Source of the DNA: Nitrospiria bacterium
GTDB lineage: Bacteria; Nitrospirota; Nitrospiria; JACQBZ01
Direction of reading: 5' to 3'
Assembly: GCA_035498035.1 (NCBI GenBank)
Contig: DATKAN010000031.1
Coordinates: forward strand, 1 to 38,444
Length of the DNA stretch: 38,444 nt
The position numbers and the translations under genes are program-made. Position 1 is the first letter of the stretch. The number at the start of each line of letters is the position of its first letter. The notes below the pieces were generated by a model, which saw only the letters and a program-made list of their open reading frames with translations, was not told the DNA's origin and did no database searches. This document shows positions 1 through 8,985 of this stretch, one piece after another.

Positions 1-92
1 CCGTAAGTCGCAAATGGAGGATCTTCACGCCGTCGCGCGTACGACCGCAAAACCACCCTCCCCGCGTCCCGGGCGCACCGGGTTGATCTCGG

Positions 93-380
93 TCATCTCC
101 TCGAGCCGACCGAACAGGGTTTGGGTCCAGCCTGTCTCGCACGGTCGAAGATCTGCCGCAGGATGAGCTCGGAGCCTGCGTTGATGTGGATCAGCCGCTC
201 CGGCACGCCGAGCTGCTCCGCGATCAGGCGGCGAAGCGGAGCCGAATAGGCTTCGGTGTAGTAATTACTCCGGGCGAGCTCGGCCTGCGCCGCGGCGATG
301 GCCTCCTCGATCGGCGGGAGCGGATTTTCGCATAATAGGAGCTTGATCCCCTGAAAAGCCCCGCCTCCTTTTTCGCTCAA
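93..380 (-). pseudogene. HisC-like aminotransferase, N-terminal fragment, broken
   Basis: The reading frame encodes the start of a histidinol-phosphate aminotransferase-like, PLP-dependent (fold type I) protein. It shows the ENPLPP motif, a YYTEAYSAPLRRLIAEQLGV helix and an INAGSELILRQIFDR segment that corresponds to the GSDE region. The frame then stops after about 95 residues, while family members have about 350, so the lysine-bearing catalytic core is absent. A different frame continues from about 150 to a stop at 25-27 and contains NPVRPGRGEGG; I do not recognise that tail. The start is unclear: a TTG at 380 has a GGAGGG 15 bases upstream. It lies 34 bases after znuB on the same strand and may be co-transcribed. 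A true deletion, a frameshift or an assembly error would all look like this. Confidence 0.6.
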
Positions 381-414
381 TGATTTAATAACGGACCCTC
401 CTTCTCTTCTGAAG

Positions 415-1242
415 TTATCCGATCGGTGCACCCCGGACGATCTGTCCCAGGGCAACCGCCAAAAAGACAACGGCTCCCACAAGAATAATCGTCGCTCCGG
501 AGGGAAGATCCAGCCAATACGAGAGCATGAGCCCAAGCACAATGAACACCTCGCCCGCGATCACGCTCACGCCGATCAAACTCCGGAAGGAAGGGGCGAG
601 CATCTTGGCGATCGTCGGAGGGATGATCAAAAGCGCGCTGACCAGGATGATGCCGAGCAGCTTCACACCGAGCACCACCGTGAGGCTGAGCAGCACGTAG
701 AAAAAGAAATCCAGCGATTCGGTACGGACCCCGTACAGCCATGCACTTTCCTTCTCCAGTGCCAGAAGAGTCAACGGCCGGGACAAGAGAATCAAAACCA
801 AAACAATAAAAATGGAGAAGCCCAGGATAACGCCCAAATCGGCCGGGCTGATGGAAAGGATGCTTCCGAACAGAAAACTCAAAAGCTCGGGCTGATACCC
901 TTGCCGCCGGCTGATCAGAACAATCCCCAGGGCCAGACCGCCCGTGAAGAGCACCCCGATCAGCGCGTCGGAAGAGATGTTGGTCTTGCGCTCCAAAAAA
1001 TAAACCCCGGATCCGAACAATGCTCCAATGCCCAGCGCGGCCAGGAACGGACTGACGCCCGCGACGATCCCGATGGCCACACCGGCCAACGTCGCGTGGG
1101 CGATGCCGTCCCCGAAGAATGACATCTTTCGAAGCGTCACAAAAACCCCGAGGAAAGGCAGGATCAATCCAAGGGCGATGCCGGCCATCAGCGCCCGTTG
1201 CATAAAAGGGAGTTGAAGGATCGTCATGAGTTCCACGGTCAT
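415..1242 (-). CDS. znuB: Zinc ABC transporter permease
   Basis: Membrane permease of the ABC-3 family (ZnuB/TroC/MntB), which forms the inner-membrane channel of a metal importer. The 275 residues contain about eight hydrophobic segments. The N-terminal block with LRKMSFFGDGIAHATLAG is the family's conserved signature, and the C-terminal part has the KLLGIILVSALLIIPP helix pair. I chose the ATG at 1242 because it overlaps the stop of the ATPase gene as ATGA, a usual sign of translational coupling; a longer reading frame to 1353 lacks family similarity. It is the third gene of a znuA-znuC-znuB operon. Zinc rather than manganese is inferred from the binding protein. No missing segments are seen. 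Confidence 0.92.
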   Translation of the reverse strand: MTVELMTILQLPFMQRALMAGIALGLILPFLGVFVTLRKMSFFGDGIAHATLAGVAIGIVAGVSPFLAALGIGALFGSGVYFLERKTNISSDALIGVLFTGGLALGIVLISRRQGYQPELLSFLFGSILSISPADLGVILGFSIFIVLVLILLSRPLTLLALEKESAWLYGVRTESLDFFFYVLLSLTVVLGVKLLGIILVSALLIIPPTIAKMLAPSFRSLIGVSVIAGEVFIVLGLMLSYWLDLPSGATIILVGAVVFLAVALGQIVRGAPIG

Positions 1243-1958
1243 TTGTCCTTGTGATGGTACATCGCGGCTTCTTTCCCGTACAACGCTCGGAGGGTCTCCG
1301 CGTTCAGCGCCACCTCCGGTCTTCCCTGGCAAAGCAGCCTCCGATTCAGGCACAGCACCAGATCCGAATAGCGGGCCACCACGTCCAGTTCATGAGACAC
1401 CATCACGACGGTGCTTTGGTGTTCCCGATGCAGGTGCAGGACCAGCTCATAGAAGGTGCGCTCCCCGCCGATATCCATCCCGGCCGCGGGCTCATCCAGG
1501 AAGAGGACTTTCGGATCGCCGAGCATCGCGCGCTCCACGAGCACCCGCTGAAGTTGTCCGCCGGAGAGCGAGCCCAGTTTCCGGTTCAGCATCCCCTCCA
1601 TGTCCAGGTGACCCAGATACCGTACGATTTTCTCCCTGGAGCTTTCGGGATGGGAAAGCTGGAGAAATTCCAGAACCGTCACCGGAAAGCTCTTGTCAAA
1701 AGAAAACCGCTGCGGCACGTAGGCCATGTCTTTTCGCGCCTGCCGGGGCTCCTTTCCCAAAATACGAACCTCCCCCCGTTGTGGAGAGAGAAAGCCCAGA
1801 AGCACTTTGAGCAGCGTCGTCTTTCCCGATCCGTTCGGCCCGATAATGGCCGCGATGCTTCCCTGGGGTATATCGAAAGAAACATCTTCAAGAGTCGCAG
1901 CATCGGAATTAAATGAATACCATATGCCTCTGGCCTGAACCGCGTCGGTGTCGCCCAT
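1239..1958 (-). CDS. znuC: Zinc ABC transporter ATP-binding protein
   Basis: Cytoplasmic ATPase that powers metal import through ZnuB. All nucleotide-binding motifs are present in order: Walker A GPNGSGKTT at residues 40-48, the Q-loop in VPQRFSFD, the signature LSGGQLQR, Walker B VLFLDEP and the H-loop in VSHELD. Length (239 residues) is normal for ZnuC/MntB-type ATPases, which are shorter than generic ABC ATPases. It starts 22 bases after znuA and overlaps znuB by four bases, so the three genes form one transcription unit. No clear Shine-Dalgarno sequence precedes its ATG, so it may depend on coupling to znuA. Manganese or iron import cannot be excluded from this subunit alone. Confidence 0.93.
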   Translation of the reverse strand: MGDTDAVQARGIWYSFNSDAATLEDVSFDIPQGSIAAIIGPNGSGKTTLLKVLLGFLSPQRGEVRILGKEPRQARKDMAYVPQRFSFDKSFPVTVLEFLQLSHPESSREKIVRYLGHLDMEGMLNRKLGSLSGGQLQRVLVERAMLGDPKVLFLDEPAAGMDIGGERTFYELVLHLHREHQSTVVMVSHELDVVARYSDLVLCLNRRLLCQGRPEVALNAETLRALYGKEAAMYHHKDK

Positions 1959-1980
1959 CGAATCGCTTAGACTTCGGCCT

Positions 1981-2916
1981 CTATTCGTTTAGCGCTTTTT
2001 GGATGGAGTCCGCATTGAACTCCATCAGGTCCAGATACGTTTTCCGACCCTCCACCCCCCCGAGCGGATCCAGCTCCGCCACGCTCAAGGCGTTGTCTTC
2101 GGCGAAGCTTTTCAAGACCGCGGTGGAAAGCTGCGGCTCGATAAAAATGATCCGTATCCGCTTCATCTTCACTTCCCGTTGGAGCTCCGCCAGGTATCGG
2201 GGCGTCGGCTCCTCCCCGGCCGCAGGTTCAAGCGTTCCGACGATCTCAAGCCCGAAATCCTCGGCGAAGTAATACCAGGCGTCGTGGAAGGTCAGAATGG
2301 GCCGACCCCGCGCCGGCGCCAACGCCTCTTTCAGCCGCCGCTCTTCGGCCGCCAGCTTGTCTTTGTACGCCTGCGCATTCGCCCCATACGCATCCGCGTG
2401 AGCGGGATCCTCTTCGATCAATTCCTTTGCGATATTATCTACGATCTGCCGTGCATTTCCAAGATGAAGCCAGTAATGCGGATCGGTCGGCCCAGGTTCG
2501 TGTTCGCGCTTGATCTCGGCTCCATTTTCTTCCGTCCCTCCGGATTTCCGCAGGTCGATGCCGTGATCCACGACGATTAGCCGCGCCTCCGGGGCGACAT
2601 GAATAACTTGGGCGGCCCAATCATCGAGACCGTGACCGATCGCAAAGACCGTCTTTACATTCTGCAGCTCCTTGAGCTGCCTCGGAGAAAATTCAAACAA
2701 ATGAGGCGAAGCGCCCGGGGGCAGAATGAGCTTCACCTCCGCATTCTCCCCCGCCACATTACGGGTCAAATCGAAGAGGGGATAGATCGTGGCGGCCACG
2801 ACGGTTTTTCCCGTTTCCTTCCGGGAAGGAGTCCCTCCGCCTCTTAAATAAACCAACCCAATTATGAGTGCGGCCGCGACCGCCAAGGCTCCTAGAATCA
2901 AGAGGCGGGGTTTCAT
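1981..2916 (-). CDS. znuA: Zinc-binding periplasmic protein of the ABC importer
   Basis: Cluster A-I substrate-binding protein (ZnuA/TroA family), periplasmic, that delivers the metal to ZnuB. Residues 1-25 form a membrane-spanning signal segment without an obvious lipobox. Likely metal ligands are H72 (in SPHLFEFS), H147 (in DPHYWLH), H211 (in TFHDAWYYF) and D283 (in ELDPLGG). Histidine at the third site is typical of zinc binders, whereas manganese binders usually carry glutamate there. The His-rich loop of Escherichia coli ZnuA is missing; the matching region (about 125-146) is short and charged. It is the first gene of the operon. The 217 bases upstream hold an AT-rich patch near 3028-3046 that could bind a Fur/Zur-type regulator, but I see no clear operator. 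Confidence 0.9.
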   Translation of the reverse strand: MKPRLLILGALAVAAALIIGLVYLRGGGTPSRKETGKTVVAATIYPLFDLTRNVAGENAEVKLILPPGASPHLFEFSPRQLKELQNVKTVFAIGHGLDDWAAQVIHVAPEARLIVVDHGIDLRKSGGTEENGAEIKREHEPGPTDPHYWLHLGNARQIVDNIAKELIEEDPAHADAYGANAQAYKDKLAAEERRLKEALAPARGRPILTFHDAWYYFAEDFGLEIVGTLEPAAGEEPTPRYLAELQREVKMKRIRIIFIEPQLSTAVLKSFAEDNALSVAELDPLGGVEGRKTYLDLMEFNADSIQKALNE

Positions 2917-3133
2917 CGATCGGAACTCATATCGAAATTAGACAATTATCCCGGATTCTTCGCGAACGACCGGTCGGGTGGTAAACAGATAACCCTTGAG
3001 TTCCTTGGTATACGCCCGGAATTTTTTGACTTATTATCTTTTATCGCACCACCCCCGGGCGGACCCGACCGGATGAATTTCCCAGGTTTGAAGTTTGAAG
3101 GACCCCGGGCGATCCCTTGCCCATCACGCCGGC

Positions 3134-3556
3134 CTACTTTGGGGATTGTAGTGTCTCCAATTCCTCCAGGTGCTCCTGCTCGTCTCGAATGATTTCGCGG
3201 ATCGTATGGTGCAGGATGACATTTGCGGGCTCGATTCCCTCGAGAATTTCCGTGTAGCCGGAAATCGCCCCGTGTTCCTCGGCCATGTTGATCTTCAGAA
3301 TCTCGGACAGCGTAACGGCCGGCTTGAGGTCCCCGGTCGCGACCTGCATGGATGGAGTTCCGCCGAGGGCCGTGATACGGTCGCGAAGTTTCTCGGCATG
3401 ATCCCGCTCGTCTCCGGCAATCTCCTTCAAGCGGGCCGCAACCGACTCCGCGTACGGCCCGGTGACGACCGCGGCGTGCGTTGCATAGCGGATGGCGCAG
3501 GCATGCTCTTGTTCGAGCATCCGGTTGAGCCCTTCTATAATTTTCTTGCTATCCAT
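3134..3556 (-). CDS. Ferritin-like diiron protein (bacterioferritin-related)
   Basis: A 140-residue four-helix-bundle protein of the ferritin-like superfamily. It shows a full set of candidate diiron ligands spaced as expected: E17, E50 with H53 (GDERDH), E93/E94 and E126 with H129 (RDEQEH). The likely role is iron oxidation and storage or peroxide scavenging in the cytoplasm. The start at 3556 is set by a strong AAGGAGG eight to nine bases upstream; the frame continues upstream but the extra residues look non-coding. It sits next to dodecin and upstream of a periplasmic peroxidase on the same strand, which suggests a stress or iron group. I cannot tell from sequence whether it binds heme or belongs to the ferritin-like DUF group. 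Confidence 0.82.
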   Translation of the reverse strand: MDSKKIIEGLNRMLEQEHACAIRYATHAAVVTGPYAESVAARLKEIAGDERDHAEKLRDRITALGGTPSMQVATGDLKPAVTLSEILKINMAEEHGAISGYTEILEGIEPANVILHHTIREIIRDEQEHLEELETLQSPK

Positions 3557-3656
3557 TGGAATGCCTCCTTCATGTCGGGTTGATCGCGAATGATGCGCAT
3601 GCCCGAATATAAGGAACGGGAATGGCGCACCGCATCCCCTCTCCGAAGCAACGATT

Positions 3657-3863
3657 CTAATCCAGCAAGAACGTGACGTTGGCGTTGATCCGATATTTGA
3701 CGATCTTGTTGTTGTCGACCTTGGCTTCGAAGTTTTTAATATAAATTGATTTGATTCCATGCAGGGTCTTGGCCGCGCGGGCCACGGCCTGCTGGGCCGC
3801 GTCCTCCCAGCTTTTGTCTGACTCGGAAAGAACCTCGATCACTTTCAGTAGATTTTCGGCCAT
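3657..3863 (-). CDS. Dodecin family flavin-binding protein
   Basis: Small (68 residues) protein that matches the dodecin fold. It has the N-terminal KVIEVLSESDKSWEDA strand-helix start, the AKTLHGIKSIYIKNF centre and the KYRINANVTFLLD C-terminal strand. Dodecins form hollow dodecamers that store or buffer riboflavin or FMN in the cytoplasm. A perfect AAGGAGG lies shortly before the ATG at 3863. It is placed between the peroxidase and the ferritin-like gene, 55 bases from the first and about 100 from the second. No truncation is seen; the length is normal for the family. Confidence 0.93.
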   Translation of the reverse strand: MAENLLKVIEVLSESDKSWEDAAQQAVARAAKTLHGIKSIYIKNFEAKVDNNKIVKYRINANVTFLLD

Positions 3864-3918
3864 GATGGTTGCCTCCTTCTTCTTTCTTTGGTTGCGTTGA
3901 TATGTGGATCGAGTTTGG

Positions 3919-4968
3919 TCACTTGAACACCGGCTTCGGCGTGGCGAGGGTGGACGCGGGAAGGACCGGCAGGATCAGGGCCTCCTCCGGGATCTTCCCC
4001 TCCAGGGAATGAAGAAAAGCGACGATCGAATCGACCTCGTCATCCGTCAGTTTCGCTCCGAGCTGAATCCGTCCCATGATGCGGACGGCTTCGCTCAGGT
4101 CCCAGATCGAGCCGTCGTGAAAATAGGGGGCGGTTCGGGTGACATTCCTCCACATGGGGACTTTGAAAAAATATTTGTCGGCCTCGTTCTTTGTCACGTT
4201 ATACCGCCCCTGATCATCGCTGTATTCATACCGGTCCCGGATACCGAATTTCTGAAACATCCCCCCGCCGGCCCCAACCCCGTTGTGACAGATGATGCAT
4301 CCTTTTTTCATGACCAGTCCCAGCCCTTGTTTCTCGCCGGCGGTCAGGGCATCCGCTTTTCCCTTGAGAAAGTCGTCGAACCTCGAGGGCGTCAACAAGG
4401 TCCTTTCGAAGGCCGCGATCGCCCGGGCGATGTTGTCATAGGTGATCGGATCCTTATCGTCCGGAAAGGCTCTTTTAAATTTCTCGACGTATTCCGGGAT
4501 GGTTCGGATCCGGGACAGGACCATTTCCCGGTCCGGCATGGCCATCTCGACCGGGTTTAAGATCGGTCCCTTCGCCTGCTCCTCAAGAGACGGGGCGCGG
4601 CCGTCCCAGAACTGGGCGAACTCGAGGCCCGCGTTGAGGACGGTGGGAGAGTTCCGGGGACCGAATTGAGCGAGATGGCCCATCGAGGTCGGAAGATTGT
4701 CCACTCCGCCGGTGGCCATATTGTGGCAGGAATTACAACTGATCGTATCGCTTTTTGACAAACGCGGTTCGAAAAAGAGCATCTTCCCCAGTGCGACTTT
4801 TTCGGGTGTCGTCGGATTATCCGCGGGGGCGGGCATCGCGCTCGGGAGAGGCTTGAAATACTGATTGGCTTGTTTAACCAGATCGGCGTCTTGAGAATAG
4901 GCCTCGGGAGCGCCTAAGATTAAACCCAGCCATACCAGTCCCCACGCCGTAACTTTTTTCCGTCGCAT
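3919..4968 (-). CDS. Diheme cytochrome c peroxidase (CcpA/MauG family)
   Basis: Periplasmic diheme peroxidase that reduces hydrogen peroxide with electrons from small cytochromes. Residues 1-25 are a Sec signal peptide ending near AYSQ. Two heme-binding motifs are present: CNSCH at 78-82 (low-potential, peroxidatic heme) and CIICH at 224-228 (electron-transfer heme). The PYFHDGS segment (281-287) and a methionine near residue 298 fit bacterial CcpA. Length 349 is typical. An AAGGAGAG precedes the ATG. A six-base inverted repeat lies upstream (4991-5019). MauG-type enzymes lack the methionine ligand, so the peroxidase reading is favoured. The gene may supply the detoxifying step next to the ferritin-like and dodecin genes. 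Confidence 0.92.
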   Translation of the reverse strand: MRRKKVTAWGLVWLGLILGAPEAYSQDADLVKQANQYFKPLPSAMPAPADNPTTPEKVALGKMLFFEPRLSKSDTISCNSCHNMATGGVDNLPTSMGHLAQFGPRNSPTVLNAGLEFAQFWDGRAPSLEEQAKGPILNPVEMAMPDREMVLSRIRTIPEYVEKFKRAFPDDKDPITYDNIARAIAAFERTLLTPSRFDDFLKGKADALTAGEKQGLGLVMKKGCIICHNGVGAGGGMFQKFGIRDRYEYSDDQGRYNVTKNEADKYFFKVPMWRNVTRTAPYFHDGSIWDLSEAVRIMGRIQLGAKLTDDEVDSIVAFLHSLEGKIPEEALILPVLPASTLATPKPVFK

Positions 4969-5060
4969 TCGATCTCTCCTTCCGTCTCATCTTGGATTTA
5001 TTTAGGCACCGATTCCAAGCGGGTTCGGTCTGTAGCGTTCAACCCGGATCACGAAACCTT

Positions 5061-6689
5061 CTAAATCGTCTCCTTGACCATTTCGATCGCGCCGCAGGGG
5101 CACTCCTGGACGCAGATGCCGCAGCCTTTGCAGTAATCGTAATTGAACACGTACCGCTTACCTGGGCCGAGTTTGATCACGGCGTTGTCGGGGCAGACAC
5201 CGTAGCAGGTGTCGCATTCAAAACAATTGCCACACGATAGACACCGCCGTGCCTCAAGCAGTGCCGTGTTCGGATCAAGGCCGCCCGTCACCTCCTCAAA
5301 GGTCGAACGTCTCCGGATGGCTTCCAGAACCGGCTGTTTGGACCTTTCGGCGTCGGTGAAATACCACGTGTTCAGCTTGTCAAACGTCGCGACCGGGTGC
5401 GGCTCCGGTTTCACGTAACGGGTTCCGCGAAGATAGGCATCGATGTGGCGCGCGGCTTTTTTTCCATGGCCGGTGGCCGTGGTCACGGTGCGTTCGGAAG
5501 GGACCATATCGCCCCCCGCGAATATTCCGGACCGTCCGGTCATCATCGTCTCGTCTACCTGAATGATTCCATCCTCGGCGATCCTCAACCCCGGGACGTT
5601 TTGAAGGAAGGCCGTGTCCACGTTCTGGCCCAACGCGAGAATCACGGTATCCGCGTCGATTTCTTCAAACCGTCCGGTCGGCATCGGGCGCCCCGACTGG
5701 TCCAGTTCCATCACCTCGACCGTAAATTTTGATTCCTCCGCCCGCGTGATCGTCCGAAGCCAGTGAATCACGACCCCTTCTTCAAGCGCCTCCCTCATTT
5801 CGAAATCATGGGCCGGCATGTGCTTCCGGTCCCGCCGATAAACGATTACGGCCTCCTCCGCGCCCAACCGCTTCGCGGTCCGTGCGGCGTCGATCGCGGT
5901 GTTTCCACCACCGTACACCATCACCCGCCTTCCTAACATGGGAGGGGCCTTGCCTTCCATGCTTTTCAGAAAACTGGCGGCATCCAGAATTTTCCCCGCG
6001 TCGCGCCCCGGGATTTCGGTCCGTTTGGCGAGATGCGCCCCGATCGCGAGGAAGGCTGCGTCATATCCACCCTCACGCATGGCGGCCTCAAGGTCCCCCA
6101 CTTTTTGATTCAGTCGGATCGTGACCCCCATGGCTTCGATCCGTGCGATCTCGGCATCGAGAATGTCGCGCGGCAGGCGATATTTCGGGATCCCGAACCG
6201 CATCATTCCGCCCGCCTTGGATCCGGCATCGCAGATCGTCACGGCGTGGCCGAGGCGGGCCAGATGATAAGCGGCCGACAGACCGCTCGGACCCGCGCCG
6301 ACGATCAGAACCTTTTTGCCGGTCGCCGGTCTGCACTCGACGCGCCATCCCTCCTGGATCGCCCGATCGCCCAGGAATCGTTCGACAGCATGTATACCGA
6401 CCGCCTCATCCAATTGGGCCCGATTGCAGGCATCCTCGCAGGGGTGATAGCAGACCCGTCCATGAAGCGCCGGAAAAGGATTATCCCGCATCAGGACATC
6501 CCACGCTTCTTTGTATTTCCCCTCCTCGGCCGGATACAGCCAGCCCTGGATGTTTTCTCCGGCCGGACAAGCGTGATTGCACGGCGGGAGGCGATCGACA
6601 TAGACCGGACGCATCGTCCGCCACGAACCCGTATGGTTCGGCAGGCTGCTATTTGGGTCGAGCGTGATGGCGAACGGCTTACGTTCCAC
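5061..6689 (-). CDS. GltD-like NAD(P)H dehydrogenase fused to 2x[4Fe-4S] ferredoxin, pyruvate oxidoreductase subunit
   Basis: A 542-residue subunit built from a glutamate-synthase small-chain-like module and a C-terminal bacterial-type ferredoxin. The N-terminal cysteines C37, C41, C80, C84 and C88 match the iron-sulfur region of GltD. An FAD-binding GAGPSGLSAA begins at 131 and an NAD(P)H-binding GGGNTAIDAA lies near 260. The tail has cysteine clusters at 483-499 and CKGCGIC/CPC at 520-532. The start is taken as GTG 6689, behind GGGGGG and overlapping porB by 11 bases. Known families suggest it passes electrons between pyridine nucleotide and the POR iron-sulfur chain and replaces the small delta ferredoxin. 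Whether it bifurcates electrons is not visible. Confidence 0.85.
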   Translation of the reverse strand: MERKPFAITLDPNSSLPNHTGSWRTMRPVYVDRLPPCNHACPAGENIQGWLYPAEEGKYKEAWDVLMRDNPFPALHGRVCYHPCEDACNRAQLDEAVGIHAVERFLGDRAIQEGWRVECRPATGKKVLIVGAGPSGLSAAYHLARLGHAVTICDAGSKAGGMMRFGIPKYRLPRDILDAEIARIEAMGVTIRLNQKVGDLEAAMREGGYDAAFLAIGAHLAKRTEIPGRDAGKILDAASFLKSMEGKAPPMLGRRVMVYGGGNTAIDAARTAKRLGAEEAVIVYRRDRKHMPAHDFEMREALEEGVVIHWLRTITRAEESKFTVEVMELDQSGRPMPTGRFEEIDADTVILALGQNVDTAFLQNVPGLRIAEDGIIQVDETMMTGRSGIFAGGDMVPSERTVTTATGHGKKAARHIDAYLRGTRYVKPEPHPVATFDKLNTWYFTDAERSKQPVLEAIRRRSTFEEVTGGLDPNTALLEARRCLSCGNCFECDTCYGVCPDNAVIKLGPGKRYVFNYDYCKGCGICVQECPCGAIEMVKETI

Positions 6690-7704
6690 TTGAATCCCCC
6701 CGGGAAGTCCCTTTGTCCACCAAACCGTATTCGGCGATATGAGCGTCGGCGATAGATTGGATGGCCGCAAGGGCCGCTCGATCGGGCCGTTCGCCGAAAA
6801 GATGTTTGAATCGGCCTTGAAGCTCGAGATATCTCTCCACCGGAACCTTTCGGCGAATCATCGTCCGCCCAGTGATTTTTCCGCCTTCGGCCTCAAACAA
6901 CGGGAACAGACCGGATTCGACCGCAAGACGGGCAACCCGGATCGTCAGCGCGGGATCGTGGGCCCAGCCCAGCGGACAGGGAACATGAATATGAATGTAC
7001 CGTGAACCGGAGATTCCCATCGCCTTCGTCACCTTGGCCTCCAGATCCCGGAGGTCCGCGACGGAGGCGGTCGCCACGTACGCCAGCCCGTGGGCCATGG
7101 CGATGCGCGGGACGTCCTTTCCGGTTCCGGAAAGATTTCCCGGGTGTTCTCCGACGGCCGGCGTGGTCATGGTCCGCGCGGACGGCGGGGTCGATCCCGA
7201 GCGCTGGACGCCCGTGTTCATGTAGGCCTCGTTGTCGTAGCAGATGTAAAGGACGTCATCGTTGCGTTCGAACATTCCGGAAAGACATCCAAACCCGATA
7301 TCGACCGTCCCCCCGTCCCCGCCTTGCGCGATCACCTTTACGTCCGTTCGACCTTTGGCCCGGAGCGCGGCCGCGACGCCGGCGGCCACGGCCGGGGCAT
7401 TTCCAAAAAGCGAATGCAGCCAGGGAATCCGCCACGAACTTTCCGGATAAGGGGTCGAGAACACCTCCAGACACCCCGTGGCGTTGACGGCGATCAGTCT
7501 GTTTTGCGCCGCGCGCATGGCGGCATCGACGGCATACCGCGCGCCCAAGGCCTCGCCGCATCCCTGACAGGCCCGGTGGCCGGAATTGAGGGAGTTCGTC
7601 CGCTCCATCCTGGACTGAACGGTCCGGTCCTCCTCGCCGAGGAGGCGGTTCCCCACTGTAAAGGTCCCGGTTTGGTAGAACTTGATGCGCTGTCGATCGT
7701 CCAT
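6679..7704 (-). CDS. porB: Pyruvate:ferredoxin oxidoreductase beta subunit
   Basis: Thiamine-diphosphate-binding subunit. The TPP motif runs from GDGG (129-132) to the NEAYMNTG segment (158-165). Four cysteines for the proximal [4Fe-4S] cluster are visible: C46 and C49 (CQGCG), C78 (ATGCLEV) and C243 (VPCPLGW). The segment with TPYPESSW and PWLHSLFGNA matches pyruvate-type enzymes rather than 2-oxoglutarate-type ones. It carries out oxidative decarboxylation of pyruvate to acetyl-CoA, or the reverse CO2-fixing reaction, in the cytoplasm. It lies 27 bases after porA and overlaps the GltD-like gene by 11 bases. Length 341 is normal. Confidence 0.93.
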   Translation of the reverse strand: MDDRQRIKFYQTGTFTVGNRLLGEEDRTVQSRMERTNSLNSGHRACQGCGEALGARYAVDAAMRAAQNRLIAVNATGCLEVFSTPYPESSWRIPWLHSLFGNAPAVAAGVAAALRAKGRTDVKVIAQGGDGGTVDIGFGCLSGMFERNDDVLYICYDNEAYMNTGVQRSGSTPPSARTMTTPAVGEHPGNLSGTGKDVPRIAMAHGLAYVATASVADLRDLEAKVTKAMGISGSRYIHIHVPCPLGWAHDPALTIRVARLAVESGLFPLFEAEGGKITGRTMIRRKVPVERYLELQGRFKHLFGERPDRAALAAIQSIADAHIAEYGLVDKGTSRGDSSGT

Positions 7705-7731
7705 TCTTTCTCCCTATGGAAAAAAGGCCCT

Positions 7732-8985
7732 TTATGTTATTTTGGAGCTGACCGCATTGACGGCGCGCAAGACGTGTTCCGCCATCGGGCCCGAGCGACG
7801 CTGGCGACGCTGCCGTTCAAGCTCCTGATGGATCACGGTCCAGTTCAGATCCAAAAAGTGCGGTTCGTCCAGCTTTCCGGCACGCGCCTCCCCGATCATC
7901 CGGAGGAGGGACGCCTTTGTAATGGACCGGCCGCCCAATCCCGCGATCACCGTCTGAACGATCGTCGGAAGCCCGCGCAAAGCCATCTTGACGTCGCCGG
8001 AAACGATCCCTCCTTTTCCCAGTGCCAGATCTTTTTCCACCACGATCGCGCGTTTCGCGGGATGGAGGACGGCGCGTACCTGTGCGGTCGGAAACGGCCG
8101 GTACAGGCCGATTTTAAGACTGCCGACTTTGATCCCCCCCTCCCGCAATTCGTCGACCGCCTCCCGGATCGTCCCGTTGACCGAACCGAGGGCCACAACA
8201 ATCGTATCGGCATCCTCCGTCCGGTAGGCCTCGGTCAATCCGACGGGGGCCCGCCCGAACCGCTCCCGGAACTCGCCCCCCAGCTCCGGGATCCGTTCCA
8301 GCGCCCGAAGTTGTTTATGATGGGCAAGATACCTCACTTCGGAGAAGGCCTCCGGGCCGACCATCGCGCCGATGGTCACCGGATCGGCCGGATCCAGAAC
8401 TTGGACGGGGTCATAGGGGGGAAGGAAGGCATCGACCTGGTCCTGCGCGGGAATCTCGACCGGCTCGTAGGCATGGGTCAGGATGAATCCGTCCATGCAG
8501 ACCATCACCGGGCCGCTCAACTCCTCGGCCAGACGAAAGGCCTGGATATGCAGGTCCACCGCCTCCTGGTTGGTCTCGGCGAAGATCTGAATCCACCCGG
8601 CATCCCGCATCGACATGCTGTCGGAATGATCGTTCCAGATATTGATCGGGGCTCCGATCGCCCGGTTGCCGATGGTCATCACGATCGGAAGACCCAGCCC
8701 GGCTGCGTTGTAGATCGCCTCGGCCATGAACAGGAGCCCCTGGCTGCTCGTCGCGGTGTAGCTGCGGGCGCCCGCGGCCGAGGCCCCGATGAGAATGCTC
8801 AACGCCCCGAACTCGGACTCGGCGTTGATGAACTGACAGTTTCCGATCTCTCCCTTTCGGACGCGGCTCGAGAGATTCTCCACGATGTGGGTTTGCGGCG
8901 TGATCGGGTAGCAGGATATCACTTCCGGCCGGCAGCGCGCCACGGCGGCGGCCACCGCCTGCGAGCCCTCAATAGGTTCCGGCAT
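7732..8985 (-). CDS. porA: Pyruvate:ferredoxin oxidoreductase alpha subunit
   Basis: The 417-residue alpha subunit has the pyrimidine-binding N-terminal domain. It shows CYPITPQTHIVE (25-36), the INAESEFGALS segment that carries the glutamate activating thiamine diphosphate, and SSQGLLFMAEAIYNAAG. The C-terminal transketolase-type domain has ALGSVNGTIREAVDELR and the conserved IGLYRPFP. It forms the active site with PorB. The ATG at 8985 is preceded by AAGGAGA and overlaps porG by 17 bases, which indicates translational coupling. A longer frame to 9024 has no family similarity. It belongs to a porG-porA-porB-GltD-like operon. Confidence 0.93.
   Translation of the reverse strand: MPEPIEGSQAVAAAVARCRPEVISCYPITPQTHIVENLSSRVRKGEIGNCQFINAESEFGALSILIGASAAGARSYTATSSQGLLFMAEAIYNAAGLGLPIVMTIGNRAIGAPINIWNDHSDSMSMRDAGWIQIFAETNQEAVDLHIQAFRLAEELSGPVMVCMDGFILTHAYEPVEIPAQDQVDAFLPPYDPVQVLDPADPVTIGAMVGPEAFSEVRYLAHHKQLRALERIPELGGEFRERFGRAPVGLTEAYRTEDADTIVVALGSVNGTIREAVDELREGGIKVGSLKIGLYRPFPTAQVRAVLHPAKRAIVVEKDLALGKGGIVSGDVKMALRGLPTIVQTVIAGLGGRSITKASLLRMIGEARAGKLDEPHFLDLNWTVIHQELERQRRQRRSGPMAEHVLRAVNAVSSKIT

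Noticed and set aside
2917-3133. Zur or Fur box upstream of znuA
   Set aside because: An AT-rich patch (3028-3046) resembles such sites loosely, but no dyad with the expected spacing is visible.
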